Source: Rotaria socialis (taxonomy: Eukaryota > Rotifera > Eurotatoria > Philodinida > Philodinidae). Taken from it: a stretch of 64,000 nucleotides of DNA. The stretch covers positions 62,001-126,000 of the forward strand of contig CAJNYU010001727.1 in the NCBI GenBank assembly GCA_905331475.1, read 5' to 3'. The notes under the pieces were generated by a model. The model was given only the letters and a program-made list of their open reading frames with translations. It was not told where the DNA came from and searched no databases. Of this stretch, positions 13,222 through 27,490 are shown piece by piece. The first letter of the stretch is position 1. Each line of letters opens with the position of its first letter. A program made the translations under genes and the position numbers.

Positions 13222-14145
13222 AACTATTGATAAACATATGAAAAATATTTCGTGAAGCTTCTCTCAATTAATTAGCTTTTTTTGTCGCTTGTCCTTTTTT
13301 CTAATCTACTTCATTGACCAATTTTCTGCATAAGAAATTCTCTAACTAATCAACAACGTCATACAATTTGACTGAATAAATATTTTCGCTTGCTAAGACA
13401 ATTTATTCTATTGCATGAAGACTGTAAAACAGACATTGTGCAATATATTACACTCATTTGCCAGCTATTTAATGAAAACTCTCATACAATAATATAGATG
13501 AATGCGGCCGCTGTTACGATAATTTATTACTTGTTGTTCGACATGTACATGAAGCTACATTTGTGCAAGAGTATAGAATAGATTAATATTTTTTAGAGAA
13601 TGTCTACTAGCACTGCGTACAATTGAGATAGAGTTCTTTTGGCTACGATAAAGATTAAATTAAAATTCATAAATAGATGGTATTTGTGTATTTCATAAGA
13701 TTCAAATGATAATTATTGCAAAAATGAGTAGCTACATGAGAAGAGCAATGAAGAGTTACTTTCTCATGATTTATCATATAACAGTTTCTCCAGCAGAATA
13801 GTATCGCAATCAGTCCTATCAAGCTTTATTTTTGAAAAATTGACCATAGAGCCGTTTGTTTTTGAAAACCAATCGAGATTTACTGATGTCAATAGCTGTA
13901 TCTATGTGGCAAGATGCATTAGAGAAATTCTATTCTATGCATATCTATTAAAATGAATGTTGCTAAACTAATTTAATTTGTCATTTAAGATTGAAATGAA
14001 TGGAAAAGTCTTGACTCTATTCCACTTTATTAAAAATAAAATCTTTGTCCGATTCTGTTAATAAAATGAATCTGTTATATTGTAGGATGAAATTATAGCT
14101 ATAATTGAGTTCAAATTCCAATGCCTGAAAAGTATTTGTTTAATG
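13222..14145. other. Intergenic region
   Basis: AT-rich spacer between the NHL gene and the fold-back element. No gene or repeat recognised. Confidence 0.5.
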
Positions 14146-14147
14146 TA

Positions 14148-15620
14148 AGGTGCACCAAAGTCAAAAATCGAGCAGAAAAAAACTCCTTTTATTATTGCAT
14201 GGTTGGATAGACCCGGATGAGTAGATCATGAATATTACCATTCAAATGTTTCTAAGCTTACGTTTTGACTGAGAAATTTTCAAAATATAAAATGCACCTG
14301 AAAAAATGAATATTTCGCTTTTTTCGAGAAATATCAAAATTTACCGAGTTTAACAATGTTCTAGATTTCGAGCACTACCACTATCAAATTCAACAAGACA
14401 ATCTGAATCTACTGATGTAACTTTGACCAGTAAAAAATATAAGTTTCATGTTTGAGAAACTTCACTAGATCCCCATATAGACACTTTGAATTGATGTCTC
14501 GAAAAATCATCAACTGTTTTTTTTTGAAACCTATTCTCGGACTTTCTTATATGATTCGAACCGTCAAGCAATAGCGAATAAAACTATGCATTCGGTTTTA
14601 AACATATTGTTCCCTCTCTGACAAAATCGATTTTTACTAGATCGGTGCCTATTGGTTAAATAATTGCCCTCTTATTTCGAGATTTTGACTATCAAAACTT
14701 AACTTCCATGCGAAGTAAACATCAGATTCAGAATCAGCACAAAAAGCAACATTGACTATCATAAATTTTATCAAAAAATAATTTTCATCAAAATTCCAGC
14801 CTACTCCCCCTCAGTCATTTTTTTTCTTGATTTTATCCTGTAGTCCCCCACAGGTAAAATTTTGATGAAAATTATTTTTTGATAAAATTTATGATAGTCA
14901 ATGTTGCTTTTTGTGCTGATTCTGAATCTGATGTTTACTTCGCATGGAAGTTAAGNGCGGGGGAGTAGGCTGGAATTTTGATGAAAATTATTTTTTGATC
15001 AAATTTATGATAGTCAATGTTGCTTTTTGTGCTGATTCTGAATCTGATGTTTACTTCGCATGGAAGTTAAGTTTTGATAGTCAAAACCTCGAAATAAGAG
15101 GGCAATTATTTAACCAATAGGCACCGATCTAGTGAAAATCGATTTTCTCAGAGAGGGAAAAATATGTCTAAAACCGAATGCATAGTTTTATTCGCTATTG
15201 CTTGACGGTTCGAATCATATAAGAAAGTCCGAGAATAGGTTTCAAAAAAAATAGTTGATGATTTTTCGAGACATCAATTCAAAGTGTCTATATGGGGATC
15301 TAGTGAAGTTTCTCAAACATGAAACTTATGTTTTTTACTGGTCAAAGTTACATCAGTAGATTTAGATTGTCTTGCTGAATTTGATGGTGGTAGTGCTCGA
15401 AATCTAGAACATTGTTAAACTCGGTAAATTTTGATATTTCTCGAAAAAAGCGAAATATTCACTTTTTCAGGTGCATTTTATATTTTGAAAATTTCTCAGT
15501 CAAAACGTAAGCTTAGAAACATTTGAATGGTAATATTCATGATCTACTCATCTGGGTCTATCCAACCATGCAATAATAAAAGGAGTTTTTTTCTGCTCGA
15601 TGTTTGACTTTGGTGCACCT
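14148..15620. mobile_element. Fold-back (long terminal inverted repeat) DNA element with TA target duplication
   Basis: Begins AGGTGCACCAAAGTC at 14148 and ends with its complement, GACTTTGGTGCACCT, at 15620. Both sides are flanked by TA (14146-14147 and 15621-15622), the target duplication of Tc1/mariner-type elements. The two arms, about 650 bp each (14148-14808 and about 14958-15620), are near-perfect reverse complements with few differences, so insertion looks fairly recent. The centre is a short unique loop. No transposase frame is visible, so it is probably non-autonomous. An N at 14956 and a local duplication suggest the hairpin was misassembled. Confidence 0.85.
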
Positions 15621-15622
15621 TA

Positions 15623-18130
15623 GAAATCTGATCAGGAATTCCTAACTATACGATATCAGACGTCTATCTAAAAGAAAGAAATTTGATAGAAAACGATAGT
15701 GAAGTGAAAGCATACGGTACGATTACAAAAGTAAGCACGATGACAATACTATTAGTATTTTGGTAACTTTGCATATTTCAATGGTATGTTAAAACGATTA
15801 CGCAGCGCTTTCTAACTGTTCAAATACGACAAAGAATTTTTAATGCAATCAAACTACTATTTTCAATTCATTCAATCTAAATCTGTTGGAGATTAAAGCT
15901 GAAATTGTTCTTTGTACTTCAAGATTTCAAGAGTGAGCTGCAATGGAGTGATTAGGTTTCAGTATCAGAAATATTTATACGGCAACGAAGTCCAACTAGT
16001 ATACTTCAGACTAACAAGAAAACATAGATTCCATCTGCCGTTGACATATTCGAGACTCCGGGAAATAATGGATTTGAAACCTGCTAAATAAGAAGAAATA
16101 ACAAAATCGGTAAGTAACTGTTCGATTCAGTCGGATTAGTACCACCAGTAAGGATGCATTTTCCCTCAAATTTAGAAACAAGTGACACCATGTTGTTTCT
16201 AGTTGAATTAGAGAAACTCGGACATCAATATTCTGAACATCTCAGTACAAGCACGAATTCTAGGTGAAAAAATCGCAAAAGTATTAAAAAAATAATTAAG
16301 GTACACGAAAATTTGTGTACTAAGAAGTATCATGTCTCTTCATCGATACTTTTTTTATCATCATGACAAGAAATTTCAAGTGTCAAAGAAGAAGAGAATA
16401 TTAAAAGAACTAAAAATCCATTGTGACTAGCGTATACGTACAAAAGTTCTTAATTTATGATAATTTTATGGTTTGATAGTTCAGATAAATGAATATAAAC
16501 TTGAAAAAAACAACGTACTTTTGGCGACTATAAACGAAAAGCAAAATAAATTGCACGCATATAGAAAAAAACCTCGCACATTTCAGTATCAATTAGTACG
16601 TAGACATATTTTATTGTTAATATTATTCAATAGCTGACAAAATAAAAGTTGAAAGTCAAAACTAGATACAAAGAGCACAAGAAACTTTCAAACAGTAACG
16701 TGGGTGAGGGTGATCGGCTAAGTGGGGAGATTACGGAAGCACTTTTATTTCAACGAAACATTATGCTGTAAAATACCACAACTGTGATTTATAGATTTGA
16801 CTCAGTTTCAGTACACGCCAGTGAGTACTGGTACACAATAGTATATAATGAAATACAATATAGTGATTATTAGCATGCGGATTTTTCTTTTTTTCCTATT
16901 TTTTGTTTATAGACACTTTGCAATATGACTATTCATGCTTTCTCTTTGGTTTACTTGGTGATTCTTTTCATTTCTTCGTTCTGATTCAAGGTTAATACCG
17001 TACATAACCATATACCTATCGATCGTTGTATCTGTTATTCTTCATGTCAATTCTAATTAGTCAGCGCAAGTTGTACATTGATTGATGCACGTTTGAGTCA
17101 CACACTATATTTTTATTGACAAATAGCAAACAAGATAAAGCAGACTTAAGCCTACAAACAAATCGGAATCTTAGTCGTGAGACATTCGGTAATTGGTGTA
17201 GCAGACATAGAAGAACTGTTCTTGTCCTCTCTCAATGTGAATAGTTTACAGTGATATGCTTTCGAAGGAATTTTTCGAACTAATGCTACTTTCATAATAA
17301 TTCGCAGAACGTTTTTCTCAACAGCTGTTAAATGACTCTTGTTCATGCATTGGTTTATTTCAATATCAACAGCATAGTTTTCAAAGTGATAGGAAAATAT
17401 AGACTTCTTATTTAATGCTCATGTCTTGAAGTTTCTCTATCTCAATTGTGAATCAGTTCATGTGCTATGTTGGAAATATGCTTTTCTTGTTTTCAAAAGT
17501 AAAGTTGATTATATATTTTGATAAAAAAGAATTATTCGATTTAGTTCGCTTTGCATAAATAAAGTAAATATTATGATCACCGCTGTAGTCGAAAAGTGGT
17601 TCGATGACTTCTTATGTCTTTCATTGTTTTGATAGCATGTCATTTTATCTTATGTATGGTACGATCATCTTTCGAAACTGTGGCACGGATAGAAGCATGG
17701 CGTGATTCTCTGTTGATTACGTGTATCCGCGCATACATATTTGTATATAAATATCCTCAGATATGTTTTTCTTTCGATTCTTTTGTTGGTGTACCTGTTT
17801 TATCTTGAAAATTTTTCATAAATTTTACTATGTCCATGATAAAATTTGAACATCCTGATGTGTAGAGAAACATGGAACACAAAATCATTATGATGATCCT
17901 CTGCTTCATTGTGCAAAATGACCATAGTTATGATCACCTCTTTCGTGTAGATATTACAAGACATAGTAAAAGTGTTCGAAATTACGATGGTTATCTTTTT
18001 GGCTCTCTGTAACTATACAATCTTGATGATCATATCAACTGTTACAAGCATATTTTGCTTTCTTTTGATCTGAAATTTATGTTTCTAACTAATCATACAA
18101 TATTCTAATTAACTTTTGAAATTATTTCAG
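15623..18130. other. Long intergenic region
   Basis: About 2.5 kb of AT-rich sequence. Short ORFs show no coding texture or domain. Nothing else identified. Confidence 0.5.
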
Positions 18131-18191
18131 ATATTATTGAGCAATTTTGATTACTACCGATTCGACAATATAACCACTTTTTTTCGTTATC

Positions 18192-18285
18192 ATGCACGAT
18201 AATAATCCAGATGATGTAGATTATGAAATTATGAAGAAGTCATACAACTTCTCCAATATGCTACGTTCAGCGTTTCTCGTCATAG
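18192..18285 (+). CDS. Possible 5' coding exon of HMG-CoA reductase
   Basis: A short frame begins ATG at 18192 (MHDNNPDDVDYEIMKKSYNF...) and ends at a good donor (G|GTGCGT). A 3' splice site (ATTTCAG) precedes it at about 18130, so it could be the second exon of a transcript with an untranslated first exon. Joined to the acceptor at 19266 (CAACAG|ATCAAG) it reads in frame into the ATG at 19278, adding about 35 residues. The intron would be about 980 nt. No homology to known HMGCR N-termini is visible, and the frame match has a one-in-three chance. The ATG at 19278 remains the safer start. Confidence 0.3.
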
Positions 18286-19277
18286 GTGCGTACTAAAACT
18301 ACACTAGAATATTTTTATCTAATGAATATTTAACAGAATTTAATTCGATTGAACTTTAGATCTATTTTTACGGCACATCGAAAATAGATGTAGATGAATA
18401 TATAATTAAAAAACCAAGAATAATAGCTATCAGTGTTATTGTTGTGACTAATCAGAAGTTCATTCTAATGCCTTTTCCCCTGAATTATCGTATATGATTC
18501 TTCTTAGCCATGAGCTTGTGTATACAAGATTACGTTTTTCGACCATAATCTATTCGTTTGTGCTTGTCTCTGTGGTTTTTTCAGTAACTTTTACCTATCC
18601 AAATAATCAATATAGAATACTCTACCTAAACATATATTTTAGCGCCACAGTAATCAGGTCCATACAAATATATAACTATCAGATTCAAAATAGGGCTATT
18701 TCTTCTATAGACGAGTTTGATTGGTAGATCGACGAAGAATCGTCGTACATGATGAGTCATTGATTTGTTGTTGGTTATGACGATTATATTTAGACGTATT
18801 TTTAATTTCATGCGAAAAAAAAGAAAAAAGAAAAGAATGAGCAGAAAGAAAGAAAAACATTCGTCAAGTGTGTCAAGGTATCTACAACAATTATTGCTAT
18901 AAAACCAAGCAAATCACCATTTTTACATGACGATATTTCAAAGTATGACTAACTAGACAAATTTTTTCTCACGCTTCTCGAATAAGTAACAAAATTTGAA
19001 TTGACGTTATATTCTACGTTTTGACAGTGTGTCAATAAAAAGATTCTTACAGGTAAAAGTTAGAAGTGATTAACAGTGCTGAAAAGCATGACACAAAACT
19101 GCTCTCTCATCATTGAGGTAATCCTAGTGACAACAAACGCTGACATAGAAAAATCGGGAGTGTGAATCAGTTTGTTCCGTCTTTTCTTTTACTCTTTAAA
19201 TTATAACCCTAGTCACTTCTTTTTTTCTTATAATTCATTTTTGATCATTTACATTAATATCAACAGATCAAGATCAA

Positions 19278-22225
19278 ATGGCAACGACAACGACAACGGT
19301 TCGTTTCTATGATTCAACATTTTATACAATTGCATTAACATCAGTTGCTTATTTATTATTTCAAATCTATTCAATACGTCCACATTCACATCGTTTAATA
19401 CTATTTATATCATTTTTATGTACTTGTCTCAGCTGTGAAGCATTTTTTCAAATATTCCAACCGAATTCATTAATCCATTTTTCAAATTTAACTATAACAA
19501 ACTTTTTTTCACCGACAATTATTCATTTTACACTATTATTATCGATATCATCATTTCTATGGAATGCAACACAATGTGCTGCATTATCATCAATACTTCT
19601 TCCAACAAATTCACTGGAAAAACAACAACCTCCAAATTTTGTGCTACGCCGTTGGCTTCGTCATGTATGTGTAGATCATGTATTTGCACTTTTACTTGTT
19701 CGTTTGGGACGTCTCACCGATGTAGCAACTATAACCGCGTTGAGTAATATGGCAAGTATATGTGTTATAGCAAGTTGGTGTTCACAAATAGCTGTTTTTC
19801 CATGTATGCTATGTTTTCTCTATTCATTATTTATTGATTCGACAACGAATTCAGATAAGAAAAATTCTTCGTCGCTATTAACAACGAATGTCGACGAATT
19901 TAATTCTGTATTACATCGTTTAAAAATAATTAAAATTATGGGTTTAGCTTTATTTGGTTTAAAAATATCAGCATTATCATTATGTGAAACATTAGCTTTA
20001 GGTTTAACAGGTACGATTTGTTTATCGTGTCTTGTTGTAGCACCACCTGGTCGTGAAATGTCCAAATACACGAGAATATTTGATATATTTATTGGAAAAA
20101 CATCTGATGAAGACAAAAATGAAACAATGACCATTGAGAATGTGAAACAGCTGCCAGAAATCACACAAAAATCCATTGTTTCAAAAAATGAGGGTACAAA
20201 AAAAATAAAATAAAACCTTATTTTGTTTTTCAAAAAACATTTATCATTTAGATTCTCATCTTCATAATACAGTTCATCAACGATTATCGGCTCGCACAAG
20301 TTTTTCACATTCGCCATCAGCGCCTATGATTATAGTGCCAGCATCGAAAAAAGTTGAAGTAAATAAACCGTCGACGAAAGTCATAGATTATTCGGCTCTA
20401 ACTGACGATGAAATCTTATCATTGGTTAAAGCTAAAACATTAGCTGCACATAATCTTGAAAAATATTTACCTTACTTACGTGCAGTCCATATTCGTCGTA
20501 TTCTATTAAATGAACAATTGATATCAACGAAAAATACATTATCATCACTTGATTCTTTACCTTATGAACATTATGATTATTCATTGGTTATTAATCAATG
20601 TTGTGAAAATGTTATTGGATATGTTGAAATACCAGTCGGATATGCTGGTCCATTACTTGTTGATGGTAAACATTATTATATACCAATGGCTACTACAGAA
20701 GGTAATATTTCTTAAATTAAACTATGACTCGAATATCGTTGGTTACCTCTAACGAACTAGTTGAGACCAAACGTAGTTAGTTAGCATAAAAGATTTTCAC
20801 TTTTCCGACGAAGATTAGTCCAGATTTTCCTTTTCAATTACTAGTAATTAGGCAATGATTAGTGAGTTGTGTGTCTTAGAACATCTTATTCACAGTTAGA
20901 AAATGTTTAGCGTCTAACATGCAAAAGCAAATAATTAGATTCTATCGAAAAGTTTGTAGAGTTAGTCTCAAATGGATGCCACCTCCGTCTTAATATATAC
21001 ACATGAGAGTTTTTAGCACATTGTTTTCTTCTATTTCCAATAGAAATCTTAGAAAATCACAGGTTTTTTAAAATTACATTGCTTTTAGGTGCACTTGTTG
21101 CTAGTACAAATCGGGGCTGTAAAGCTGTAACAATGTCGAAATTAGGTGTTGAAACCATTGTATTTAATGATGGTATGACACGCGGCCCTGTACTTAAATT
21201 TAATACTATTCGACATGCACATGATGCGTATGAATGGTTTGAAACAAATTTCGATGAAATAAAACAAACCTTTGACCGTACAAGTTCATATGCACGTTTA
21301 ACAAATATAAAACGAAACATGGCTGCACATTATTTATTTGTTCGTTTTGTTGCAACAACTGGCGATGCAATGGGTATGAATATGGTATCAAAAGGCGTTG
21401 AAGCTGTATTAACACTTATCAAGTCGAATTGGCCTGACGTAGTTGATATTATTAGTATTAGTGGAAATTATTGTATAGGTAAATTAATTTGAATTTTAAT
21501 CATTTTTCTTTGTTTTCTTCTTCTTAAAGATAAAAAACCATCAGCATTAAATTGGATTGATGGACGAGGGAAGTCTGTCGTTGCAGAAGCTACCATATCA
21601 CATGAAGTGCTTGAACAAATTCTGAAGACAACTGCAAGTCGACTTGTTGAATTAAATCAATCGAAAAATTTACTTGGTTCAATAATGGCTGGTTCTATAG
21701 GTGGATTTAATGCACATGCTGCGAACATTGTAGCTGTAAGTTTGCTTTTATAGTTTCGAAAATAAAATGATATTTATATTCTATGCATTCTATTAGGCAA
21801 TGTTTATTGCTTGTGGGCAAGATCCAGCACAAGTTGTATCTAGTAGTAATTGTATGTGTTTAGTAATAAGCATGAAGAATAAAAATGATTAACATCAACG
21901 CTTTATTTTAGGTTTAACGTGGCTTGAAACAGCTGGTCCTGAGAATCGTGATTTGTACATATCATGTACGATGTATTCAGTTGAAGTAGGAACAATTGGT
22001 GGTGGTACAAAATTAGCTGCTCAGCAATCTTGTCTAAAAATGCTTGGTATTGATGGGTCTTGTGTGCAAATGCCTGGTGAAAATTCTTGCCAATTTGCCA
22101 AACTTATATGTTCAACAGTTCTAGCTGGTGAACTTTCTTTAATGAGCGCATTAGCCACGAACGATCTTGTCCATTCTCATTTGCGACTGAATCGTAGTGC
22201 AGCAGCTCTGAACCAAATCAGATAG
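19278..22225 (+). CDS. HMGCR: 3-hydroxy-3-methylglutaryl-CoA reductase
   Basis: Six exons (19278-20193, 20252-20701, 21089-21478, 21530-21735, 21797-21851, 21912-22225) give 776 aa. It makes mevalonate from HMG-CoA with NADPH at the ER membrane, the committed step of isoprenoid synthesis. Exon 1 encodes about six hydrophobic segments. The catalytic half shows VPVG-type [68 protein letters not shown] and GTIGGGT. Catalytic residues are Glu455, Lys587, Asp663 and His762. The residue six after the catalytic His is Ser768 in LNRSA, the position of the AMPK site in vertebrates. It is shorter than human HMGCR (888 aa) because the membrane domain and linker are reduced. An acceptor at 19266 implies a 5' exon upstream. 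Confidence 0.96.
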
Positions 22226-23290
22226 TATTTACTTATGTTTAAAAAGAGAAGGAACAGTCTTTTCACTGTCTGTTTAGTTTTTCGAATATCCGTGTGACTT
22301 TTCTTTTTTTTTTGTGCACTGCTGAATAAAAACAAAGAAAAAGAAGGGAAATATAACCTAATATAAAAATTTTAATCCTGGCTTTTATGTTATATCGAAT
22401 CATACTGCAAACCAATCAAACGAGTAGCTACACGATGTGTTGTAATGTTTGACATGATTTATTTTCTTGCGGTTTAAGACCAAGAAAAAGAAAATAATTG
22501 GTACTTTTTAGCCATACGAGAGTTTCTTTATAGTTCTATTTTGGTCTTTAGATCAACAAATCTAAAAATAGTTTATATCGATCGTGCTAATTTTTTGCCT
22601 TCTCATTCTCTGTTTCGATTATCTTCTTGTGAACCGTCAGTATAAGATTCTTCGTTTTTTCTCTATTTCAATTTTGTTTCGTTCAATTCATAACTATGAT
22701 GGATGTATATTTGAATAGGTAATAAATATCTGAGAGATGTTATCCTTCAACGATGTTATGTCTACTGTTGTGCATTATTTTCTTTCTCCCTCTCCCTCTC
22801 TCTCTCTCTATGTAAGTCCATTTCTCATCTATTCGAAGATGCTTCTTTTCTCTTCTTCTTTTTTTCCTCTTAGCTTATCGTTCCTAAATGTTATTATAAT
22901 GCCGAACCGCAGCAGTATATTTCCCAAAAAGAAGAACAATCAATGCGCATCTAGATTTTGTTCTGTAGTACGTCTGGATATATCCACAATATGCGCTCTA
23001 CAAATATATACAACAAAGAGGCGGGAAGCGGTTATCTATCTGTTATTTTTTCTTCTGGCCGCCCGTTGTCATAGAAATGTGTATTACCCGATTTGGAACG
23101 TATAGATATACATATTCTCTGGAAAAACAAAAAGAGGAAAGAGAAAAAAAAACTATTTTGGTACATCTGGATATAGTCAAGAAGATATTGCGGCTGCTGT
23201 TCTTTTTGCGGACAATCTCAATAGAGGAGACATACACACACACACATACACATTTTACTATCATCTAAATCTTCCTTTTAGCGAATAAAC
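22226..23290. promoter_or_regulatory. Intergenic region and presumed actin promoter
   Basis: About 1 kb between HMGCR and actin. It contains a CT-rich run (22785-22810) and paired GGATATATCC/GGATATAG words near 22976 and 23168. No canonical CC(A/T)6GG serum-response box was found. A short CACA run lies just before the actin ATG. Confidence 0.4.
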
Positions 23291-24701
<1,411 letters not shown>

Positions 24702-26763
24702 ATTGAAAGAAGATCGTCAATCAGAACATTTTGTGTTTTTTTTAATCTTTTTTCAAACAAACAACAAAAGCAACCTTCTTCAATTGCACGTATACCTTAC
24801 TTCCTTACCCTATTTCAATGATGTGCCATCATTATCATATCTTTTTATTCATTCGTCTTCTTCTTTTTATCCCTTTGATTAACAATTTTGTGCAATGACA
24901 ATAGCATATATTCATAAGTTTTTTGTGCGAACAAAAAGAAATATATCTTAACAAACCAATATTCATTTCTTTCAATAGAATCAAAATAATATTGATGAAC
25001 TTATTTTAACTACATACGATCAAAACAGAATTTATCTTGTACAATGCATACGAGTAAATTATAGAGCTTCATAAAAAAACTGACGATAACAAAAAAAAAA
25101 AAGAAATTTTGAATACGAAGAATATGAATAGTAAATTTTATGGGCTTGCAAGTGTACGAGAGTTTCGTTGCACACTTCAAACTTTCTTAGTGGATGAAGA
25201 ATGAAGTGACAATGTGTACCGTAGCCGCTGAAGCAAGAGTGATGTAGATATGCAAATAGAGAAATAGACGAGTGTACAATATATGAGCTATGGCAATAAA
25301 GTAAGAATTTTGTATGAGAATGAATATGTCATGCAATATTATGCTCGAAAGACAATACTGATATTTTATTTATTGCTGAAGATCGATCGGAAAAATAAAT
25401 TACTGATTATAAATATGGTATAGAAGTAAATATTATTGTTGCTATGAAGTACCTCATAAATGAAAAGATAATTCGTAGATTTCAAAAGACGTTTTTTCAA
25501 TTATTAATAACAATTTTTAATTGATTGTTTTGATCTACGTCAAGTTAGATTGTGTAGTTTTTATTTTCGTTGACAAATGAAAAGAAACGTCTCAGTATCA
25601 ATTACCTACTTAAGATAGGATTATTCATATCACACAATAAGCTGAAGTTTTCAAATGTTTTATCACTTATTTTAGGTAAAAGACGCAAAGAAAAGTAGAA
25701 CATTGAAAATACGCAGATAAAATTAACCGGAGTAAATCGATGTCAACATTTCTATGACTTATAGAGAAAAGGTTTCCGTATACGTTTGCTTATAGAGTTT
25801 GATTTAATAAGAGGTTCTAAAATTTTGTTGCCATTTACAAATATTTGTATACATTCTGAAAAGATTATTCCTCAGGCTTCAAGAAAATTTCAACCGATTT
25901 ACATGAAGTTCAAGTACCAAAAAGAACACAATCGAGTTTTTTCTCGTTCAAATAGAGAGAAAATTAAACTGCTTTGACCTTGTTATTAATATAGAACTTT
26001 TTATCTACTTGCGAGAGAAAGTTCTCTTTCTACTAAATCGATGACTATTTTTCAACAAATAAAATAATAACAGTAGTACATTCAAATTTATCAAATCGAG
26101 TATAAAAATCATTTACATATGAGAAGATCATTGCCAATTTATGTGAAAAATATGAATTTTATATGAAAAACATATTTCAATAAAGATTTGATACATAGAT
26201 CGTACGATGCAATGTCTGGTATAACACATTTGCAGTTTTTTTTATCCTTCAAACGTATGAAACGAATAGTGAAGCGATAATAGCTTTGTGCGAACATAAC
26301 GCATCTACTAGAATTTGCATACGCTTATTATGCAATAAAAATAACAGCAGAACACATAACACTTTCATTGAACAGTTATCAAAACAACCTGTGATTACAC
26401 ATAGATTTATCTGAAGAACTTATTCTATTATATATATATAGAATAAAATTGATATGGAGAATATTACTATCTTAGTTGCCTACTTTAGTATTATTATTTT
26501 GTTTTTCAAATAGATGTGTTCTTTTCTTTTTTCGATCAACGATAAGCAAGAAAATAGCAACAAAAAATGCACTGATTACGAAAAGTTACGAACGAATTTT
26601 TTAGTCACGATATTTCATTATAATAGAAAAAGAAAAGGCGAAATGAATCAGTAGGAATCATTCAGAGAATTGAAAATAGCTTAATCATTTAATGCTGATA
26701 GAGGCGTATTGAAAGAGTCGAATAATTGATTACCATTACCAAGCATTGCATGTTATGACTTCA

Positions 26764-26794
<31 letters not shown>

Positions 26795-27490
26795 AATATG
26801 TATCAACGACACATTTCAGTAGATTGCATTCGAACAGCACTTGTATAGTGTATGTTGACAAAAATATGTGATCTCGACCGTCATTATTTGCCTTTAAGGG
26901 ACTTCTTTGTTCATCGTTCTATATGAATTCAGATCTCAGTTCGTGAGGTAATGTATCAACTGGTGTCACTATAGAGAGTATATACATAGGACAGTATGCA
27001 CCTGAAATAAAGGATTTTTTTCTTTTTCTTTTTGATCGCTCTCTTTTGTATGTTTTCGCATCTGACAAAAATCACAGCGATTGATTGTATTGCTATGATC
27101 GGTTGACATCGCTCATTGGCAAACAGAAAAAAAAAGTAAAATATATATTTTTTTCTTTTCTTCGGTTCTCATTTCAGTGGCAGCAGCCTTCCTATTGCTA
27201 ATAATTGTTGAAGAACAGCAAAAGTATGTATAAATCATACGCACATACACACATACGCACACACACCAAACATTGAGTAAGATTTAAAAAAACATAATCT
27301 AATAACATGAATATATGTGCGAGCGCATTTTTTTCTCATTTTAAAGGAGTCTTTTTTTTTTTATAGACACAACATGATACGACTCTCAAATACATAATGC
27401 TCTCAATTAACCTGAATATATATATTTAACGTAATTTTATTAATTCCAACGGTGGCTTTTCACTCCGGTGCCTTTAATCTAAAAACGAAA
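24702..27490. other. Intergenic region between actin and CHPF
   Basis: About 2.8 kb of AT-rich sequence with a pure (TA)n microsatellite at about 26764-26791 and T-rich and CA-rich patches near 27240-27360. No gene found. It should hold the actin 3' UTR and the CHPF promoter. Confidence 0.5.
26764..26791. repeat. (TA)n microsatellite
   Basis: Uninterrupted AT dinucleotide run between actin and CHPF. Confidence 0.9.

Noticed and set aside
17152-18811. Several 60-77 codon ORFs
   Set aside because: No coding texture, domain, splice context or start context distinguishes them from chance ORFs in AT-rich DNA, except the short exon at 18192.
22776-23268. Overlapping ORFs upstream of actin on both strands
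   Set aside because: Low-complexity Ser/Leu/Phe and Lys-rich translations of CT- and CA-rich promoter or leader DNA.
27452-27490. Upstream extension of the CHPF frame
   Set aside because: The frame begins with GTG, not used as a start in animal nuclear genes. The ATG at 27491 directly precedes the type II anchor.
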